DNA from: Taxawa tesnikishii (nom. ined.)
Lineage: Eukaryota; Ascomycota; Dothideomycetes; Dothideales
NCBI GenBank assembly: GCA_030247885.1
Contig: JAPDRO010000007.1
Coordinates: forward strand, 379,501-443,500
Reading direction: 5' to 3'
DNA length: 64,000 nt
Position 1 is the first letter of the stretch, and each line of letters opens with the position of its first letter. The notes under the pieces are model-generated. The model was given only the letters and a program-made list of their open reading frames with translations. It searched no databases and was not told the origin of the DNA. Both the position numbers and the translations under genes were made by a program. Shown here in pieces: positions 44,311 through 55,800 of the stretch.

Positions 44311-46507
44311 ATGGGTCTCAAGGTCGCTACTGCCGCAGCTTGCCTGCTTGGCTCCGTCTCTGCTCTGCCAACCTTCGACATCTTCTCCAGGGCCACGCCC
44401 AATGTCACCAACGCTCAATCCTCCCTGACCTTCCTTTACCAGAACAACCTCAACTTTACGGTACTGCCACCGTCTCCATTATGTCCTCGACTGTCTAGGC
44501 TGACCAATCTGACAGGACGATGTCAACCACATCGGAGCCATTCTTCTGGACCCCATGTCCAAGAGCGATGGTGCCGCAGCTTGCGCCGCCATCGGAGAGT
44601 CTCTTCTCACCGAGGCAGCCATCAACAGCCACACATCGGATTTTGCGAACCAGTTCAACTACCTCGCCTATGCCGGCTACGCGTCCAACACGCAGAAGTT
44701 CTGGATCAACGAGGGTATCGTTCAGTACGCGCAGAACAACGGCAAGATCACCTTCCCTTCGGCTCCAGGTGACAACAGCCAGCGCCCCGTTCTCTGCACG
44801 CAATCCAGCCAGCAGAACATGCCTAGCAATGCGGTTGCCACCGCCCAGAACGAGATCAGCGTAGCCTCCAACGGCAACACCTTCGTTGGTTTCAGGAACA
44901 AGAAGTCCTTCCGCTTCCAGGGTATCCCTTACGCTGACCCACCAGCTCGCTTCGAGTACTCGCACCTGTACTCCAAGACCGGCCAAACCATCCAGGCCAC
45001 TGCGTACGGCCCAGACTGCGCTCAGCCATACGAGAGCAGCAGCAGCGAGAACTGCCTGTTCGTCAACATCCAGACTCCCTACATCCCCAAGGCTGGCTCC
45101 AAGAAGAACCTCCGTCCAGTCCACTTCTGGATTTACGGCGGTGGTTTCACCGGAGGCTCTGGCGCCAGCGCTGGCAGTGACGGTGGTCAGCTTGCTTCCC
45201 GTGAGGACATCGTTGTCGTCGAGGTCAACTACCGTTTGACCACTCTCGGCTTCTTGGCTGTACCAGGAACCAACGTGACCGGCAATTACGGTATCTCTGA
45301 TCAGGTCACCGGTCTCGACTGGGTTATTGCGAACATTGCCGCTTTCGGTGGTGACCCGAACCAGATTACCATCAACGGTGAATCCGCCGGTGCTGGCTCC
45401 GTCCGCACTCTCCTCGGCTCGCCCAAGGCCATCGGCAAGTTCAGAGGCTCCATTGCCATGAGCAACCTGGGAGGTGGCGTCGATCTTGGCCTCGGCGGTG
45501 ACTACGGTACCACCTACAGCTCGTACCTCACTATCCAGCAGAGCTACGACCGCTCCAAGCAGCTTTTCCAGGAGGCCGGCTGTAACCAGACCTCTGTCGA
45601 GGACCAGATTGCTTGCTTGAAGACTGTTCCGGCTCAGACGATCGTTAACCTTCCCGCGGTCGCCCGCTACGTTGTTCAGGACGGCGTCTACGTCAACACC
45701 GAGGACCTCGATGTCTACAACAACAACGGCAGTGCTGCTCACGTCAACACCATCTGGGGTACTACCCACGATGACGGTGCCTCCTTCTCCACCTACCCCA
45801 AGACTCCCGTGACCAGCGAGCTGCAGGGTCTGCAGCAGGGTCTGGGCATTTCTGCCGCCTACGCTCAGCAGATCATCGACTCGGGTCTTTTCCCTCTGTA
45901 CAACACCGGCAACATCACTCTCGATGCCTTCAACGTTACCGCCCGTGTCGCCACCGACAAGACGTTCCGCTGCATTGACCAGGCCACCGTCTACGCCGGC
46001 GTCAAGAACAAGGCCTTCAAGACCTCGTACTACTACCAGATGCAGCGCACATCCGGTGGCTACGATCCCAACAACCTCGGCCCAGCGCTTACTGGCGCCA
46101 ACCCTGAAGCTCCGTACTTCCGCCTGCACGGTTCTGACATGCCATGGGTCTTCGTAAGTCCCTCCCTCTTGCCCCCCACCAAGGTATTCCGAGACTAACA
46201 CTCCTCCAGGGAAACCTCTACCCCTCCGCGACGCCAACGATCTCGTCTCCGTGCAGCTCGAGTCCGGCTACTTCGCCTCCTTCGTCAAGTCCGGCAACCC
46301 GAACCCGGACTCCAAGTACCTACAAGTGCGCGGCTACACCAACACCACCTCCGCCGTGGCCGCCAGCGGCCCTGGAACCCCGTCAGTAACGATCAGGGCC
46401 CCATGAAGCTGCTCGACTTCGTCTCCGTCACCTCGACCTTCCAGGACCTGCCGCAGTGCGCGTTCCTGAACTACTCCATCAACTACTACATCAACGGTGG
46501 TTTGTAA
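44311..46507 (+). CDS. Secreted carboxylesterase / lipase, type B
   Basis: Three exons, 44311-44460, 44516-46153 and 46210-46507, give 695 residues after two bases are restored in exon 3 (CCCC 46221-46224; CCC 46370-46372). The signal peptide is GLKVATAAACLLGSVSA after the first Met. The alpha/beta-hydrolase core starts near VASNGNTFVGFRNKKSFRFQ and carries EXNCLF-type SSSENCLFVNIQTPYI, the oxyanion loop WIYGGGFTGGSG and the nucleophile elbow INGESAGAGS (Ser about 340). About 130 residues before the core are not part of the usual domain. Secretion and ester hydrolysis are well supported; the substrate is not known. Strong third-position C/G use suggests high expression. Confidence 0.9.
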
Positions 46508-47113
46508 GGGGTTTGGTCACGGGCGAAGGGCCGAGTAAATTCGTGTATGTATATGCTTAGCGTGAAAAAGTACCATTGTCTCTGTTTTGCGGGCATCAAA
46601 AAAGTTTGCGCATCATCTTTATTCTCGCTTGACGTGATCCATGGGCCTGTTGCGAACCCCCCCTGCAATGGCTTGCTACAACTCCCACCTCGGTGGCTCC
46701 CATGAGAGATGCTAGGATTTCCATTGATTTCGTGGTTGGGTGGCTTTCTCGTTCCCGTGCGGCCCTTGAGGGGCACGCGAAGCTAAGATAGCGAGAGTTC
46801 CAAGGCAATGCAGGGACGATGCGGTATTCACGCAAGAAACAGTAAAAAAAAGGCTAACGCTGCGAACAAGGTCACAAGGTAGGATCACGCAAGTATACGT
46901 AGATGATGAAACTCGGTTATTAATTATTCGTTGCAAAGACTAGAGTACAGGGAGGGTATGTATGTCGCGCGGAAAGCAAAGTAGGCAAGGCAAACCAAAA
47001 CCCATCAAAACTCCCCAAACGCTATGCAGCTTCATGAATCATGGTGTCGTCCCGTCGTACGACTCGTTCTCAGTGCTTGACAGGAACGAGAGAGGGAGAG
47101 GGAGAGATGGCAT
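46508..47113. other. Spacer between convergent carboxylesterase and Hsp20 genes
   Basis: 600 bp of 3' flanking sequence on both sides. AT-rich patches near 46840-46930; no gene supported. Confidence 0.6.
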
Positions 47114-47899
47114 CTACTCGATGTTGACGCGGCGGGTGGCGGGAGCAGTAGCCTTGGGGACAACGATGCTCAGGATTCCGTTCTTGAGGCTGGCAGTGAC
47201 GGCGTCCTGGTCCACGCGAGAAGGGAAGGTGAAGGTGCGGTGGAACTCGCCAACCGAGCGCTCGGAGACCCAGTAGCGGGACTGCGGGCGCTGCTGCTGG
47301 GCTGGCGTCTGGCTCTGCTCGGTCTTGGTGACCTGGGTGTCGGACTGAGCCTGCTCGGTGGCGTTGGTGGTGGACTCGGCGGCTGGGTTGGCGCCGCTCA
47401 TGGTCTGGTCTTCGTCCTCGGCGGTCGCCTTGTGGTAGGTCTCGGAAGCACTGTCCGAGGAGGCCTTCTCGCCGGCTTCGGTGATCTTGGCTGGCTCGGG
47501 CTGACCTTCGACGGCAGCGGTGGGCGGTGTGCCGCTCTCGGTGTGGCGCTCGGTGCGGCCCTTGATGGTCAGGGTCTGCGCATCGGTGAACTCGATGTTG
47601 ATGTCCTTCTGGTCGATGCCGGGGAGTTCGCCGTGCAGCTCGTACGCATCCTGACCCTCCTTGACGTCAAAGCGGGGCTGGAAGGAGCGGACAGTCTGGT
47701 TGAAGGAGGGACCGAAGCCGCGGCTCACGGAGTGGTTGGCGTAGTCGTCGAGAAGGCGGAAGAGAGGTGCGAACTCGCCCGCGAATGGGGAAGAGCGTGG
47801 GCCGAAGGATCCGAAGAGAGACATGTTTCTGGTTGGTGTGATTTGCTTCGCGACTCTGTGGTAGACAGGAAGTCGGGTGTTGATGCGGATAGCTTGCAT
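47114..47899 (-). CDS. Hsp20/Hsp30-type small heat-shock protein
   Basis: A single open frame of 261 residues, no intron or break. The alpha-crystallin domain is split: the first half has FQPRFDVKEGQDAYELHGEL and PGIDQKDINIEFTDAQTLTI; the second has SVGEFHRTFTFPSRVDQDAV and LKNGILSIVVPKA. Between them sits an 80-residue insert rich in S, T, E, A and Q, a mark of filamentous-fungal Hsp30 proteins. A second start at SLFGSFGPRSSPF (25 codons later) matches the usual N-terminus; the longer form adds a basic, presequence-like stretch (QAIRINTRLPVYHRVAKQI), so dual targeting is possible. The gene has a TATA box and a heat-shock element upstream. It is an ATP-independent holdase. Confidence 0.93.
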   Translation of the reverse strand: MQAIRINTRLPVYHRVAKQITPTRNMSLFGSFGPRSSPFAGEFAPLFRLLDDYANHSVSRGFGPSFNQTVRSFQPRFDVKEGQDAYELHGELPGIDQKDINIEFTDAQTLTIKGRTERHTESGTPPTAAVEGQPEPAKITEAGEKASSDSASETYHKATAEDEDQTMSGANPAAESTTNATEQAQSDTQVTKTEQSQTPAQQQRPQSRYWVSERSVGEFHRTFTFPSRVDQDAVTASLKNGILSIVVPKATAPATRRVNIE

Positions 47900-47970
47900 A
47901 GAAGTGCTGGTGGTCGTTGTTGTTGTTGTTCTTTGATGATGAGGGACTCGGGGTGGTCTGTCGAGACTGA

Positions 47971-47978
47971 CTATATAG
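47971..47978 (-). promoter_or_regulatory. TATA box of Hsp20 gene
   Basis: CTATATAG, a palindrome about 72 bp upstream of the upstream ATG at 47899. Consistent with a stress-induced, TATA-type promoter. Confidence 0.65.
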
Positions 47979-48078
47979 TTTCTTGCATGCTGGTCTGGAA
48001 GGTGCTAGAGTATAGAGCATGCCCCTCTGGAAGCTGCTAGCAGTATGATGTTTCGTCAGCAAAGAAAGTGTTTGTAAC

Positions 48079-48101
48079 TTCACGCAGCTTCTAGCACGTT
48101 C
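48079..48101 (-). promoter_or_regulatory. Step-type heat-shock element
   Basis: Three TTC triplets at 48079, 48089 and 48099 on the plus strand (three GAA on the gene's strand), each exactly 10 bp apart. This is the step-type arrangement bound by heat-shock factor trimers. It lies 180-200 bp upstream of the Hsp20 start codon and about 100 bp beyond its TATA box. Confidence 0.75.
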
Positions 48102-49372
48102 GCTTGTCCTAACCGTTCTAGGCCTAGCCTTTTCCAAAAGCGGCTAGTGACGAAATAAGTCCGAAAGTCAGTCGACCATTCCATCAGTGCTCAGTAGACC
48201 ACACGGCATCTGGAAACGAACTGTGAATCTTGCGACGCATGAGATTGAGCCTTCGAAGATACTAACGCTGCTGCCGTGGGCGTGATCAATTGTGCCATCG
48301 CGGATGGGATGACTTCCGTCTTACGACATTGCGTACGTGGTGTGATGTTCACAAGCAACGATGCAAAGTCAAAGGCCTGCTTCTAAACGGTTGTAGAGGC
48401 TGGTTATATGTGTTGTGCAGATTATGGTACAAGTACCTGTTATGCAAGCGGCGCGCTTCAGGCCGAGTCATCCTGCACATTGCTGATGCTCGGAGTGCCT
48501 TGTTCCCCTGTAGAAGGTCCTTCTTGTTGATTTTTGGCCTGCAATATCTCGGTTCCGGTCATCCTGTCTGTACCGCAGACGGATGAGAGCTGTGTGGCGT
48601 GACAAGCGTCTAACTTGCGCGGCCTCCAGACAACGAGACCAGGCCGGTAACGTGGATGAGGGACCGTGGCAGTATGCCCCACTGACATTCACCAACCATC
48701 TTGAGGCAAATCTGGCTATTGTAGTAAGAGGACACTTGTGGCTCCTGGCGATGAGGTTTTCAGCGTGATCGTTTAACGCCCGATGTTCCGGATGCCAGGT
48801 GATGCGTAGATTTCGAGCTGTCGATGGCCTTTACGAAGCATATATTCGATAGCACTGAAATCTTTCTTGTCGACACCCGCATGCTGACGGAACTCTTGTC
48901 TATCAATCAGAAAAGAGTCAGCGTTGAAAAGATGATGAAGTCAATACGAGGGCGGACCATACCGCGCGAACGAGACAAAATTTCCTCTCACATCCTAGAG
49001 TCGCTTTGTCAGCATCATGCTGTCGCAGATGAGAGCGCCCATCTAAACGTACTGCTGGTTTCTTCCGCGCCTCTCGCAAGCATTTACGATATAAGGACAA
49101 AACGTCTCTCTGAAGACCCGACAACCTGGCCATGTTTGGGAACAATTGAGAGGCACCCTATCCCAAAAGCGCGTTTGCTCTCAGTCCCTTGTCCGGTGTT
49201 CCCCGTGTACGTTATGGAAAAGGTTACCGATGGCAGCGTAGTGTAATGTGTTGATCGGTGGAAGAAGGCAAAGCAATGACGATCTGGAGAGAGTGAGCTC
49301 CAGCGCGGGGTGAATGAGACGGCTTGGCATCCTCGGGACCTCAGAATCCTCCCATCTGTATCTCATTCCACC

Positions 49373-50344
49373 ATGGCCTCCTTCTCGGTACAAACGAAAC
49401 AATCCAATCGCCCACTTCATAGCTGACAGCTACAGTAGCGATTGATCCGTTTCCTAGCTCGCGATGGCCGTACCTACTACGGCGATGCTATCCTCCCTCC
49501 CGGCGCGAGCGATCTGGCCCAAGTGACCCAAGCCAAAGTAATCCGCGGTCGGCCATTCGGACGACATGAAGTCACCGATCAGGTCGCCGATGTACGGCTT
49601 CTGCTGGCTCCCCTAGCACGTGAAGACATCCAGACGGTGCGCTGCCTAGGTCTCAATTACGAACAGCATGCCCGCGAGTCCAACATGCCGATTCCGAAAT
49701 ACCCGGTTCTCTTTACAAACCCATCACGGCTGTCACGGGGCCTTTTGATCCTATTCCGGTGTCTTCTGCTGCGCAGGAAGGTGAAGGACTAGACTACGAG
49801 TGCGAGCTTGTAGCGGTAGTGGGCAGGGAGGGCAAGAATATAGCAGAGTCGGACGCGCTGTCCTACGTCGCGGGCTACTGTGTCGGCAACGATGTCTCGC
49901 ACAGAGATTGGCAGCTGAAACGGGGTGGCGGACAATGGGGACTCGGAAAAGGCTTTGACGGATGGGCACCAATGGGCCCGGGAATCGTGAGCAGCAAGAT
50001 CATCAGAGATCCACAGGACCTGAGGATCATGACCAAGCTGAACGGTAAGGTTGTGCAGGACAGCAACACAAAGGACATGATATTTGGTGTTGCGAAAACC
50101 ATAAGTTGCCTCAGCGAAGGAACGACTCTGTTGCCCGGGGACTTGATCTTTACTGGAACGTAGGTTGATGTTGAACGGAAGAACAAAGACACCGTACTGA
50201 TGGCATCGCAGACCACAGGGAGTAGGTATGGGCCGCAAGCCTCAACTCTGGTTGAAAGATGGTGACGAAGTAGAAGTCAGTCTGGAGGGCGTGGGCTCAT
50301 GCGTCAACAAAGTTACTTTCCAGAAAAACATGGCCAGATTATAG
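49373..50344 (+). CDS. Fumarylacetoacetate hydrolase-family protein
   Basis: Three exons, 49373-49387, 49439-50159 and 50212-50344, give 289 residues after one base is restored in TTT at 49712-49714 (YPVLF continues YKPITAVTGPF). The first exon is only five codons (MASFS). The FAH fold is clear: CLGLNYEQHARESN, the metal site region DYECELVAVVGREGKNI, then GYCVGNDVSHRDWQ, GKGFDGWAPMGPGI and the closing GDLIFTGTPQGVGMG. Members hydrolyse C-C bonds of acylpyruvates or decarboxylate oxaloacetate with a divalent metal. The exact substrate cannot be told; it is of the short FAHD1-like class rather than the tyrosine-pathway enzyme. No targeting signal is evident. Confidence 0.9.
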
Positions 50345-50873
50345 ATATCTGTATTCAGTACGGCTCAACTTACCCCGAGCAAGGATTTCATCGAGTGATT
50401 CTTTTAGTGAAACGGTCATGGCCAACGTAGAGCGTGCTTTCAACAGGCAGTGGAACTTTACACACTGAGCTTCTGACATCTACATGGCAAGCATTACGCA
50501 TCCCAGGTCTACATTGCTGCGCATTGTAGATACGCTGGCATCTTCGATACTCGCACCTACCCGACCGTGTAAGCAAAGGGTGGAAACCCTATAGAGCCGG
50601 GGGTATAGTAATCAAGCTTGTTTTCGCTAACCTTCGATTCTCTAGGTCGACGTACTCTGTAGACCTCATCAGTCGCCTGACCGCGTCTGTTATCGACTCG
50701 GAGTGCTGTTGTTTCCTCAATTACTGATCTCGCGGTTGGTCAGCAATGCATGGCCGTCCCGTCTAAGTTAAATTTACAACTACTTCTTAGTATAAAACAG
50801 GAACAGCATAAAAAGGTCAGGTATCTCAAACACCCACACCTATGCTTCTGATCAATCACCTCAAACAACCGCC
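50345..50873. other. Spacer between hydrolase genes
   Basis: 530 bp, AT-rich near 50760-50830, the likely promoter of the following gene. No coding frame supported. Confidence 0.6.
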
Positions 50874-51638
50874 ATGTCCTCCCAGTCCACCTACAAAACC
50901 TTGACACTAACCCCTATCGCGCCTTACGCTCTGCGCGTTATAATCTCTTCTCCCCCACCAATCTCCTTACGCACGCCCTCCTCTCCGACATACACACCTT
51001 CCTGACCACACTCTCCACATCCGAGTCCCTCTCAACGCGACCCAAGGTGGTCGTTCTCGCCTCGGCGAACCAGGACTTCTGGATAAACCATCTAGACCTG
51101 CGCGTCGTGAGCTCGAGACACCCCCTCCCTTCGCCCTCACCGGAGCCCTCAGCACTGCGCCTGCTGGGCGCAATCATCAACGCGCTGGACACCCTCCCCA
51201 TCATCTTCATCTCCGAGATCGACGGTCGCGCCATTGGCGGCGGGAACGAACTCGCCGTGCACACAGACCTCCGCTACCTGGGTCCCTCCGCCCTCTTCGG
51301 GATCCCCGAAGTCGCCGGCGGCCTCGTGCACGGCGGGGTCTGCATCGCATGATCTCCATGATCGGCCCCGCGAGAGCGCTGGAGTGGAATCTCCGTGCGC
51401 AGGGATGCCCCCTCATGAAGCTGTCGAGATAGGCTGGGCGAATGCTGCGTTTGGGACTGCTGAGGCCTTGAGGGAGTGTGTGGATGAGCTTGCGAAGAGG
51501 ATCGCGAAGTGGCCGAGGGGTGGGATCGAAGGGACGAAGAGCAGTGTGCAGGAGGCGATGAATGGAGAGAGCAGCCTTGGTAAGGATATGCAGAGATTGG
51601 GTGAGTTGGTGGAGACGGAGGCGGCGCAGGGGCGATAA
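50874..51638 (+). CDS. Enoyl-CoA hydratase/isomerase-family protein
   Basis: An intronless gene of 255 residues after three bases are restored: CCCCC at 50952-50956 (VIISSPP continues TNLLTHALLSDIH), GGGG at 51335-51338 (GLVHGG continues GLHRMISMIGPARALEW) and GGG at 51402-51404 (LRAQG continues MPPHEAVEIGWAN). The crotonase fold marks are VVVLASANQDFWINHLDL and the oxyanion-hole region ISEIDGRAIGGGNELAVHTD, followed by FGIPEVAGGL. The catalytic glutamates of true hydratases are not obvious, so the reaction may differ (isomerase, hydrolase or dehalogenase types share the fold). Three breaks in one small gene also leave open a decaying copy, but the pattern is the same as in essential neighbours. 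Confidence 0.82.
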
Positions 51639-51790
51639 CGAGGATTCTGGAAAGGGGCCAGTTTGGAGAGAGGAATGAATTCGAGCTGGGATTGCCGGAC
51701 AGTATGGTGGAGTTGTGGTGAGAGCGACGTGAACTGCTTGCTGGATGGCTGCGCAGTCAGATCGTTTTAAGATGCCTACTGAGACGAGTC

Positions 51791-52547
51791 ATGATTAGCC
51801 TGACCAAGAAATACAATACTGGATCATCGAACGCATCGAGACCTTTCCGATACGAGTGGATTACAACACCTTTACCTGGCTCGGCAGAGGCCGTCTTCTG
51901 CACCCGAAAGACCAGTATAGCCTCACTCCTCGTGCTGCAGCTAATCACGCCCGACCAAGTTGTTCCCTGTAATTGGCCGCTGAACAACTTGAAGACCTCA
52001 AGCTACAAGGGCTTGGCGACTGATTTGGAAACAGAGGAAGCGCATCTTAAACAACCCTTTGAGCACGAGGGCCAAGGGGAACCAGTCGCAACATGCATCT
52101 CAGCACGTGACGTTTCTCGCAACTGGGCCACCCTTCCATGCAAGATAAAAGAGAGCACAGAGGATATAGATAGAGAAACTTTTTCCGAATCTGCGGATAT
52201 GGACCTCAAACGCGGATTCGACAACCCCTTCAACCACTGGAAGGGCAGAACTCCCTGCGAAAGTCCACTGCCATACCGCATCAACGAGGCACAACTTCAA
52301 GTTAAGCTTGCAGAAGTCTGCCGTTGTTGCCTAGAGCACATCCAGTCCTGTGGATGATCCATACTGGAGAAATTTTAGCACTCCAGGTTTCTGCGTGCAC
52401 TACAACTTCCCGTGGATGAAGGAGCGACACCAATACAACCACAACCAGGACCCTTTGACAAAGCCCCCGCCAACGCTTTCACTTGAGTTCACTCCTCTCG
52501 AGGATGGCCCAAGCGGCGACACTAAAGGCAGCATAAATAGCGATTAG
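51791..52547 (+). CDS. Possible hypothetical protein in two overlapping frames
   Basis: A 188-codon frame (51791-52357) ends LAEVCRCCLEHIQSCG; a second frame, open from before 52350 to 52547, reads DDPYWRNFSTPGFCVHYNFP and on to EFTPLEDGPSGDTKG. Both look protein-like and adjoin, but they differ by a gain rather than a loss of one base, unlike the other breaks in the window. No domain is recognised. The join is therefore unproven; either part may be chance. Confidence 0.3.
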
Positions 52548-52835
52548 GAGTGTGACAATAGCAACAGAGACGACGATGATGATACTGGAGGCATGGACAA
52601 CGATGACATGAAGGCGGATGACAGCGACGGCGACAGAGAAGGAAGCTCGAACGGCTTCGGAGCGGGCAGCACTGGTCAGCAACTGCGAACGAGGCGAACG
52701 ACCAGCAAGGAGACCGGATGCTGCTGCTGCTGATTTCTTCATTGCTAGGCTGGCGGACATCGCCGCCACGCGTCTTCTTGATCTGCTGCGGAGTTGTTCG
52801 GAGCAATTCTTCGAACTGACTTGCGTTACAAACAT
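52479..52835 (-). CDS. Possible small membrane protein, unrecognised
   Basis: A 118-codon frame with a basic N-terminal half and a long hydrophobic stretch (IIIVVSVAIVTLLIAIYAAF), which could be one or two membrane spans. The opposite strand here is Asp-rich, and antisense of Asp codons reads as Ile/Val, so the hydrophobicity may be only a shadow of an acidic plus-strand sequence. No family known. Confidence 0.25.
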   Translation of the reverse strand: MFVTQVSSKNCSEQLRSRSRRRVAAMSASLAMKKSAAAASGLLAGRSPRSQLLTSAARSEAVRASFSVAVAVIRLHVIVVHASSIIIVVSVAIVTLLIAIYAAFSVAAWAILERSELK

Positions 52836-55800
52836 TGCGTACCCCAGTTAAGATCTCCTTCCAACATGGTGTTCAAGTTCTTGAACACTGATCAGCACAC
52901 GTGATCACGGACCGTGTCTTCCCGGAGTGGCCCTTCCTCAACAACAACCATGTCTGCGGACGCCCAGGCGAATAACCGTCTCATTCACCAGCCGGCAAAT
53001 GTCAGAGCATATAATTCGACGGAGTCTAGCCCGCTCGATGCGGACTCGCCAGATCCCGAGACCGGGCATCTAGCCATGGAGAGACGGCCCGCCGGCGGTC
53101 TCTGCGGAAGAGAGGTGCTGAGCGGTGCAATGCTCGGAGGCGACGTTGCATGCGACCAAGCGTTCGCCGGGGGTGTCAGTGATGCAATACGTCTTATCAT
53201 TGCCAATCGCCGTTGCACTCTGCCTTCTTTCGGACGGTCGAGGGAAAGGAGATCCAGTCGCCTGCAATGCTCTCACGAGATTTTCCAAGCGAGCCGCGCA
53301 GGTCACAAAACACTGGGGTTGCATTTCTTATTTGGCGTGCAAAAACGCCCCGACTTGACGAAAGGAGCAGCAAACGATGACGAAAGCCGCTGAGATCAGA
53401 GGCGCCCGTGTGGCTTGCGAGGGCCGGCGCATGTGGCTGCACGTGGCTACTGTCTGGCGTGATGTCGTAACCGAGGAGCCGGGATGGCGTTTGGGACGAG
53501 AGCAGATCTCTTTGCTTTTGTCACGCGTGGACGTGGGTGTTGATGTGTGCAGCGAGAGGTCCTGAGTCGTGGAAGTTTTTCCTGATCAAGGGCGGTCGGT
53601 GCGGGGCGGTGCGGGTGTTTGCAACTGAGTCGAGTGCACGCGAGATGAGCAGCAGATTCGGCTCTATCCATACTCTGCTGCAGACTAGGAGAGATCAACT
53701 GTATCATACGAATCGCGCTTAACCAGTACCGCCTACTCCATCCTACTCGGGCCACAAGTTACATGACAACTTCCACTGCGCCTGGATCTATCACCGTACC
53801 TCCGTACGAGTAGCCGTACGAGCAGGCACTGTCCGTAGGCGGCGTGAATTCTACAATGCTACCAGCCACTGCAGGGCGCGCACGAAGGAAGGGTGGCTGC
53901 AGTGCGCGGGCCTAGAAACCTGGTAGAGCATCTCTCTTTCCTGACCAAGACGGCTTTCTCTGCAGCCTCACCGTACATGTCGTATCGCGGCTATTGTCGC
54001 ATCGGCGTTAGTGAGGTAGGAAGCGTTGCATCGCCATGCTCGACGACCTGGATACGCCATGTTCGGTGGGGGTTTCGTTGTGCTGGAAATTGCAGGCGAG
54101 ACTTGCGTGTCCAGGCTCGAGAGAGGGCGTTGGTAAGGCGCCGATGGTAGGAGATGAACGGGTTTAGGGCCAGCGCGCTCGAAATGAAGGCGGCGGTCAG
54201 ACTGGCAAAGGTGTGGCTCTGGATGATCCCTCAGAGGTTACTTTGAAAAGATTCGCTTTTCGTTTCAGAGTGATCTGCGAGTAGTCTCGCACGCTCGGAA
54301 ATTTGTGTGTTCGTCTGCTCGCAGCGAGCTGGTCGAGGGTTGCACGCCTACTCCGCAGTACTACTCACTACTCAACGGGGCTTCCGCCAATCAATGCTGC
54401 TTTCGTTGGTGAGATGGGGGCGTTGCACACGACGGGCACGTTGCTCCAGGGAAGTGCGCACGAGGAAGCACCGCTCACTGACGAAATGGCGCTGATCACT
54501 GCTGTGGACTTCGGTTCGGAGCAGCGCGTCGGTCCATCGAGGCGAGCAGCGTCTGCGTCGCCGAATTCTTTTCTGTGCATGGTCACATCGATCCGCACAA
54601 CCGTGTCGCTCGCCGGCAGAGGCGTCCTCGTCGGACCGTCACCGCCCAGGGATAAAGTCGGACTTTGGCCGTCCTCGCGTGCTGCCACCACAAGCCCCGT
54701 CGGCGCGCGTCTAAATGGAAGCGCACCTGTCACGTTTCCCTTTGCGGCATGCGTCGCCAATTTGTTCCTGGTTCGAGGTGTGCAGTGGTGCAGGGTACGT
54801 GGTAGCCCAGCTAGTTGATAGCCGTCCAGGGGCCTCTAGCAGCGCAAACCATTCGCTTGCCGGGGTTCTTCATTTGAAGTACAGCCACATCTTATATTGC
54901 CATTGCCCAAATGGGTCCGGGCAGCACATACGCCTTCACGAAAAGTGCACCTTGGATTACAGCGCCGCAGCAGATCTGCTAGCGAGCGAACTGTGCACCC
55001 AGAACTAGCCACGCAAACGCAGCTAGACTGCCTGCTAGGGACGCTGTTGGTAACCAGCACATGGAATCTGTTCGCACGCAGCGGCCGTACTGCACGCCTT
55101 CTAGCCGGGCATTAATCTCGTGGCCCTGCTCAGATCTTGGGACTCGTCGCCCGTTTTGGCCCAGCCGCATCGGCCCAGCCCACTCAGCGCAGTCCTCTTG
55201 CATCTCCGAAACACAACCCCGTTGTGCAGGTATACTCGATGCTAGGCGTGATGGCGCGCCCGCCACCACAGCCAAAGTGCGCCGCTTGTCGTGTTGCTGT
55301 CCGACTGCTACAACAGGACGTCATTTCCGTGATCCCAAGTCCTTCCCTTCTTCTCGCGCACCAAACAACATCGCCTGCCTGGGCTGCACTGCACTGCATT
55401 GCACGGTAGTAACTTTGTTTCTTTTTCTTCCCATTTCGGCGCCGCTGGCAGTCCGGTAGCATCCTGCAGCAGAGACGCGCATTCTGCCCGGCTTTATCCA
55501 CATCGCTCGGTCGCTGCGCCGCCCGCAACCACGTTCTAGACTGTTTCACTCCCAGCAACCTCTGGCTACTTACCACCACTGTCTCGGCACCCTTCCCGCA
55601 ATCCAGAACAAGCTGTGCCTTGCACCCTGGCACCCTCCCAGGGACAGCACATCCTCGACGCTGCCCACGGCAGTCTGCCGCCAGTGACAGCCCTAACCCG
55701 CCGGCACCAATCAGCGAGGATACCCACCCGTCCGCGTGGATTGTCCATCCTTGGCTGCAGACCGTTACAGCGAATGAGGATGCTGAACGCGGGGAACGTC

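Larger units (their letters stand above)
47900..49372. other. Spacer with heat-shock promoter; unassigned frame
   Basis: 1.5 kb between divergent genes. The left part is the Hsp20 promoter. A plus-strand frame of 140 codons at 48824-49246 has an ATG but no motif and no codon bias I can judge, so it is not listed as a gene. Nothing else. Confidence 0.5.

Noticed and set aside
44495-46237. A 580-codon open frame antisense to the carboxylesterase
   Set aside because: It mirrors the strong third-position C/G bias of the esterase, has no known domain, and the sense strand has signal peptide and active-site motifs.
47240-48040. A 266-codon Gly/Leu/Val-rich frame antisense to the Hsp20 gene
   Set aside because: Composition is the mirror of the chaperone's Ala/Gln/Ser/Thr codons, and it runs over the Hsp20 promoter and TATA box.
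48824-49246. A 140-codon plus-strand frame upstream of the FAH gene
   Set aside because: It has an ATG but no recognisable domain, no intron signals and no codon bias that I can tell from background.
52914-53393. A 159-codon plus-strand frame
   Set aside because: It overlaps other open frames of like length on both strands and has no motif; left unassigned in the gene-poor block.
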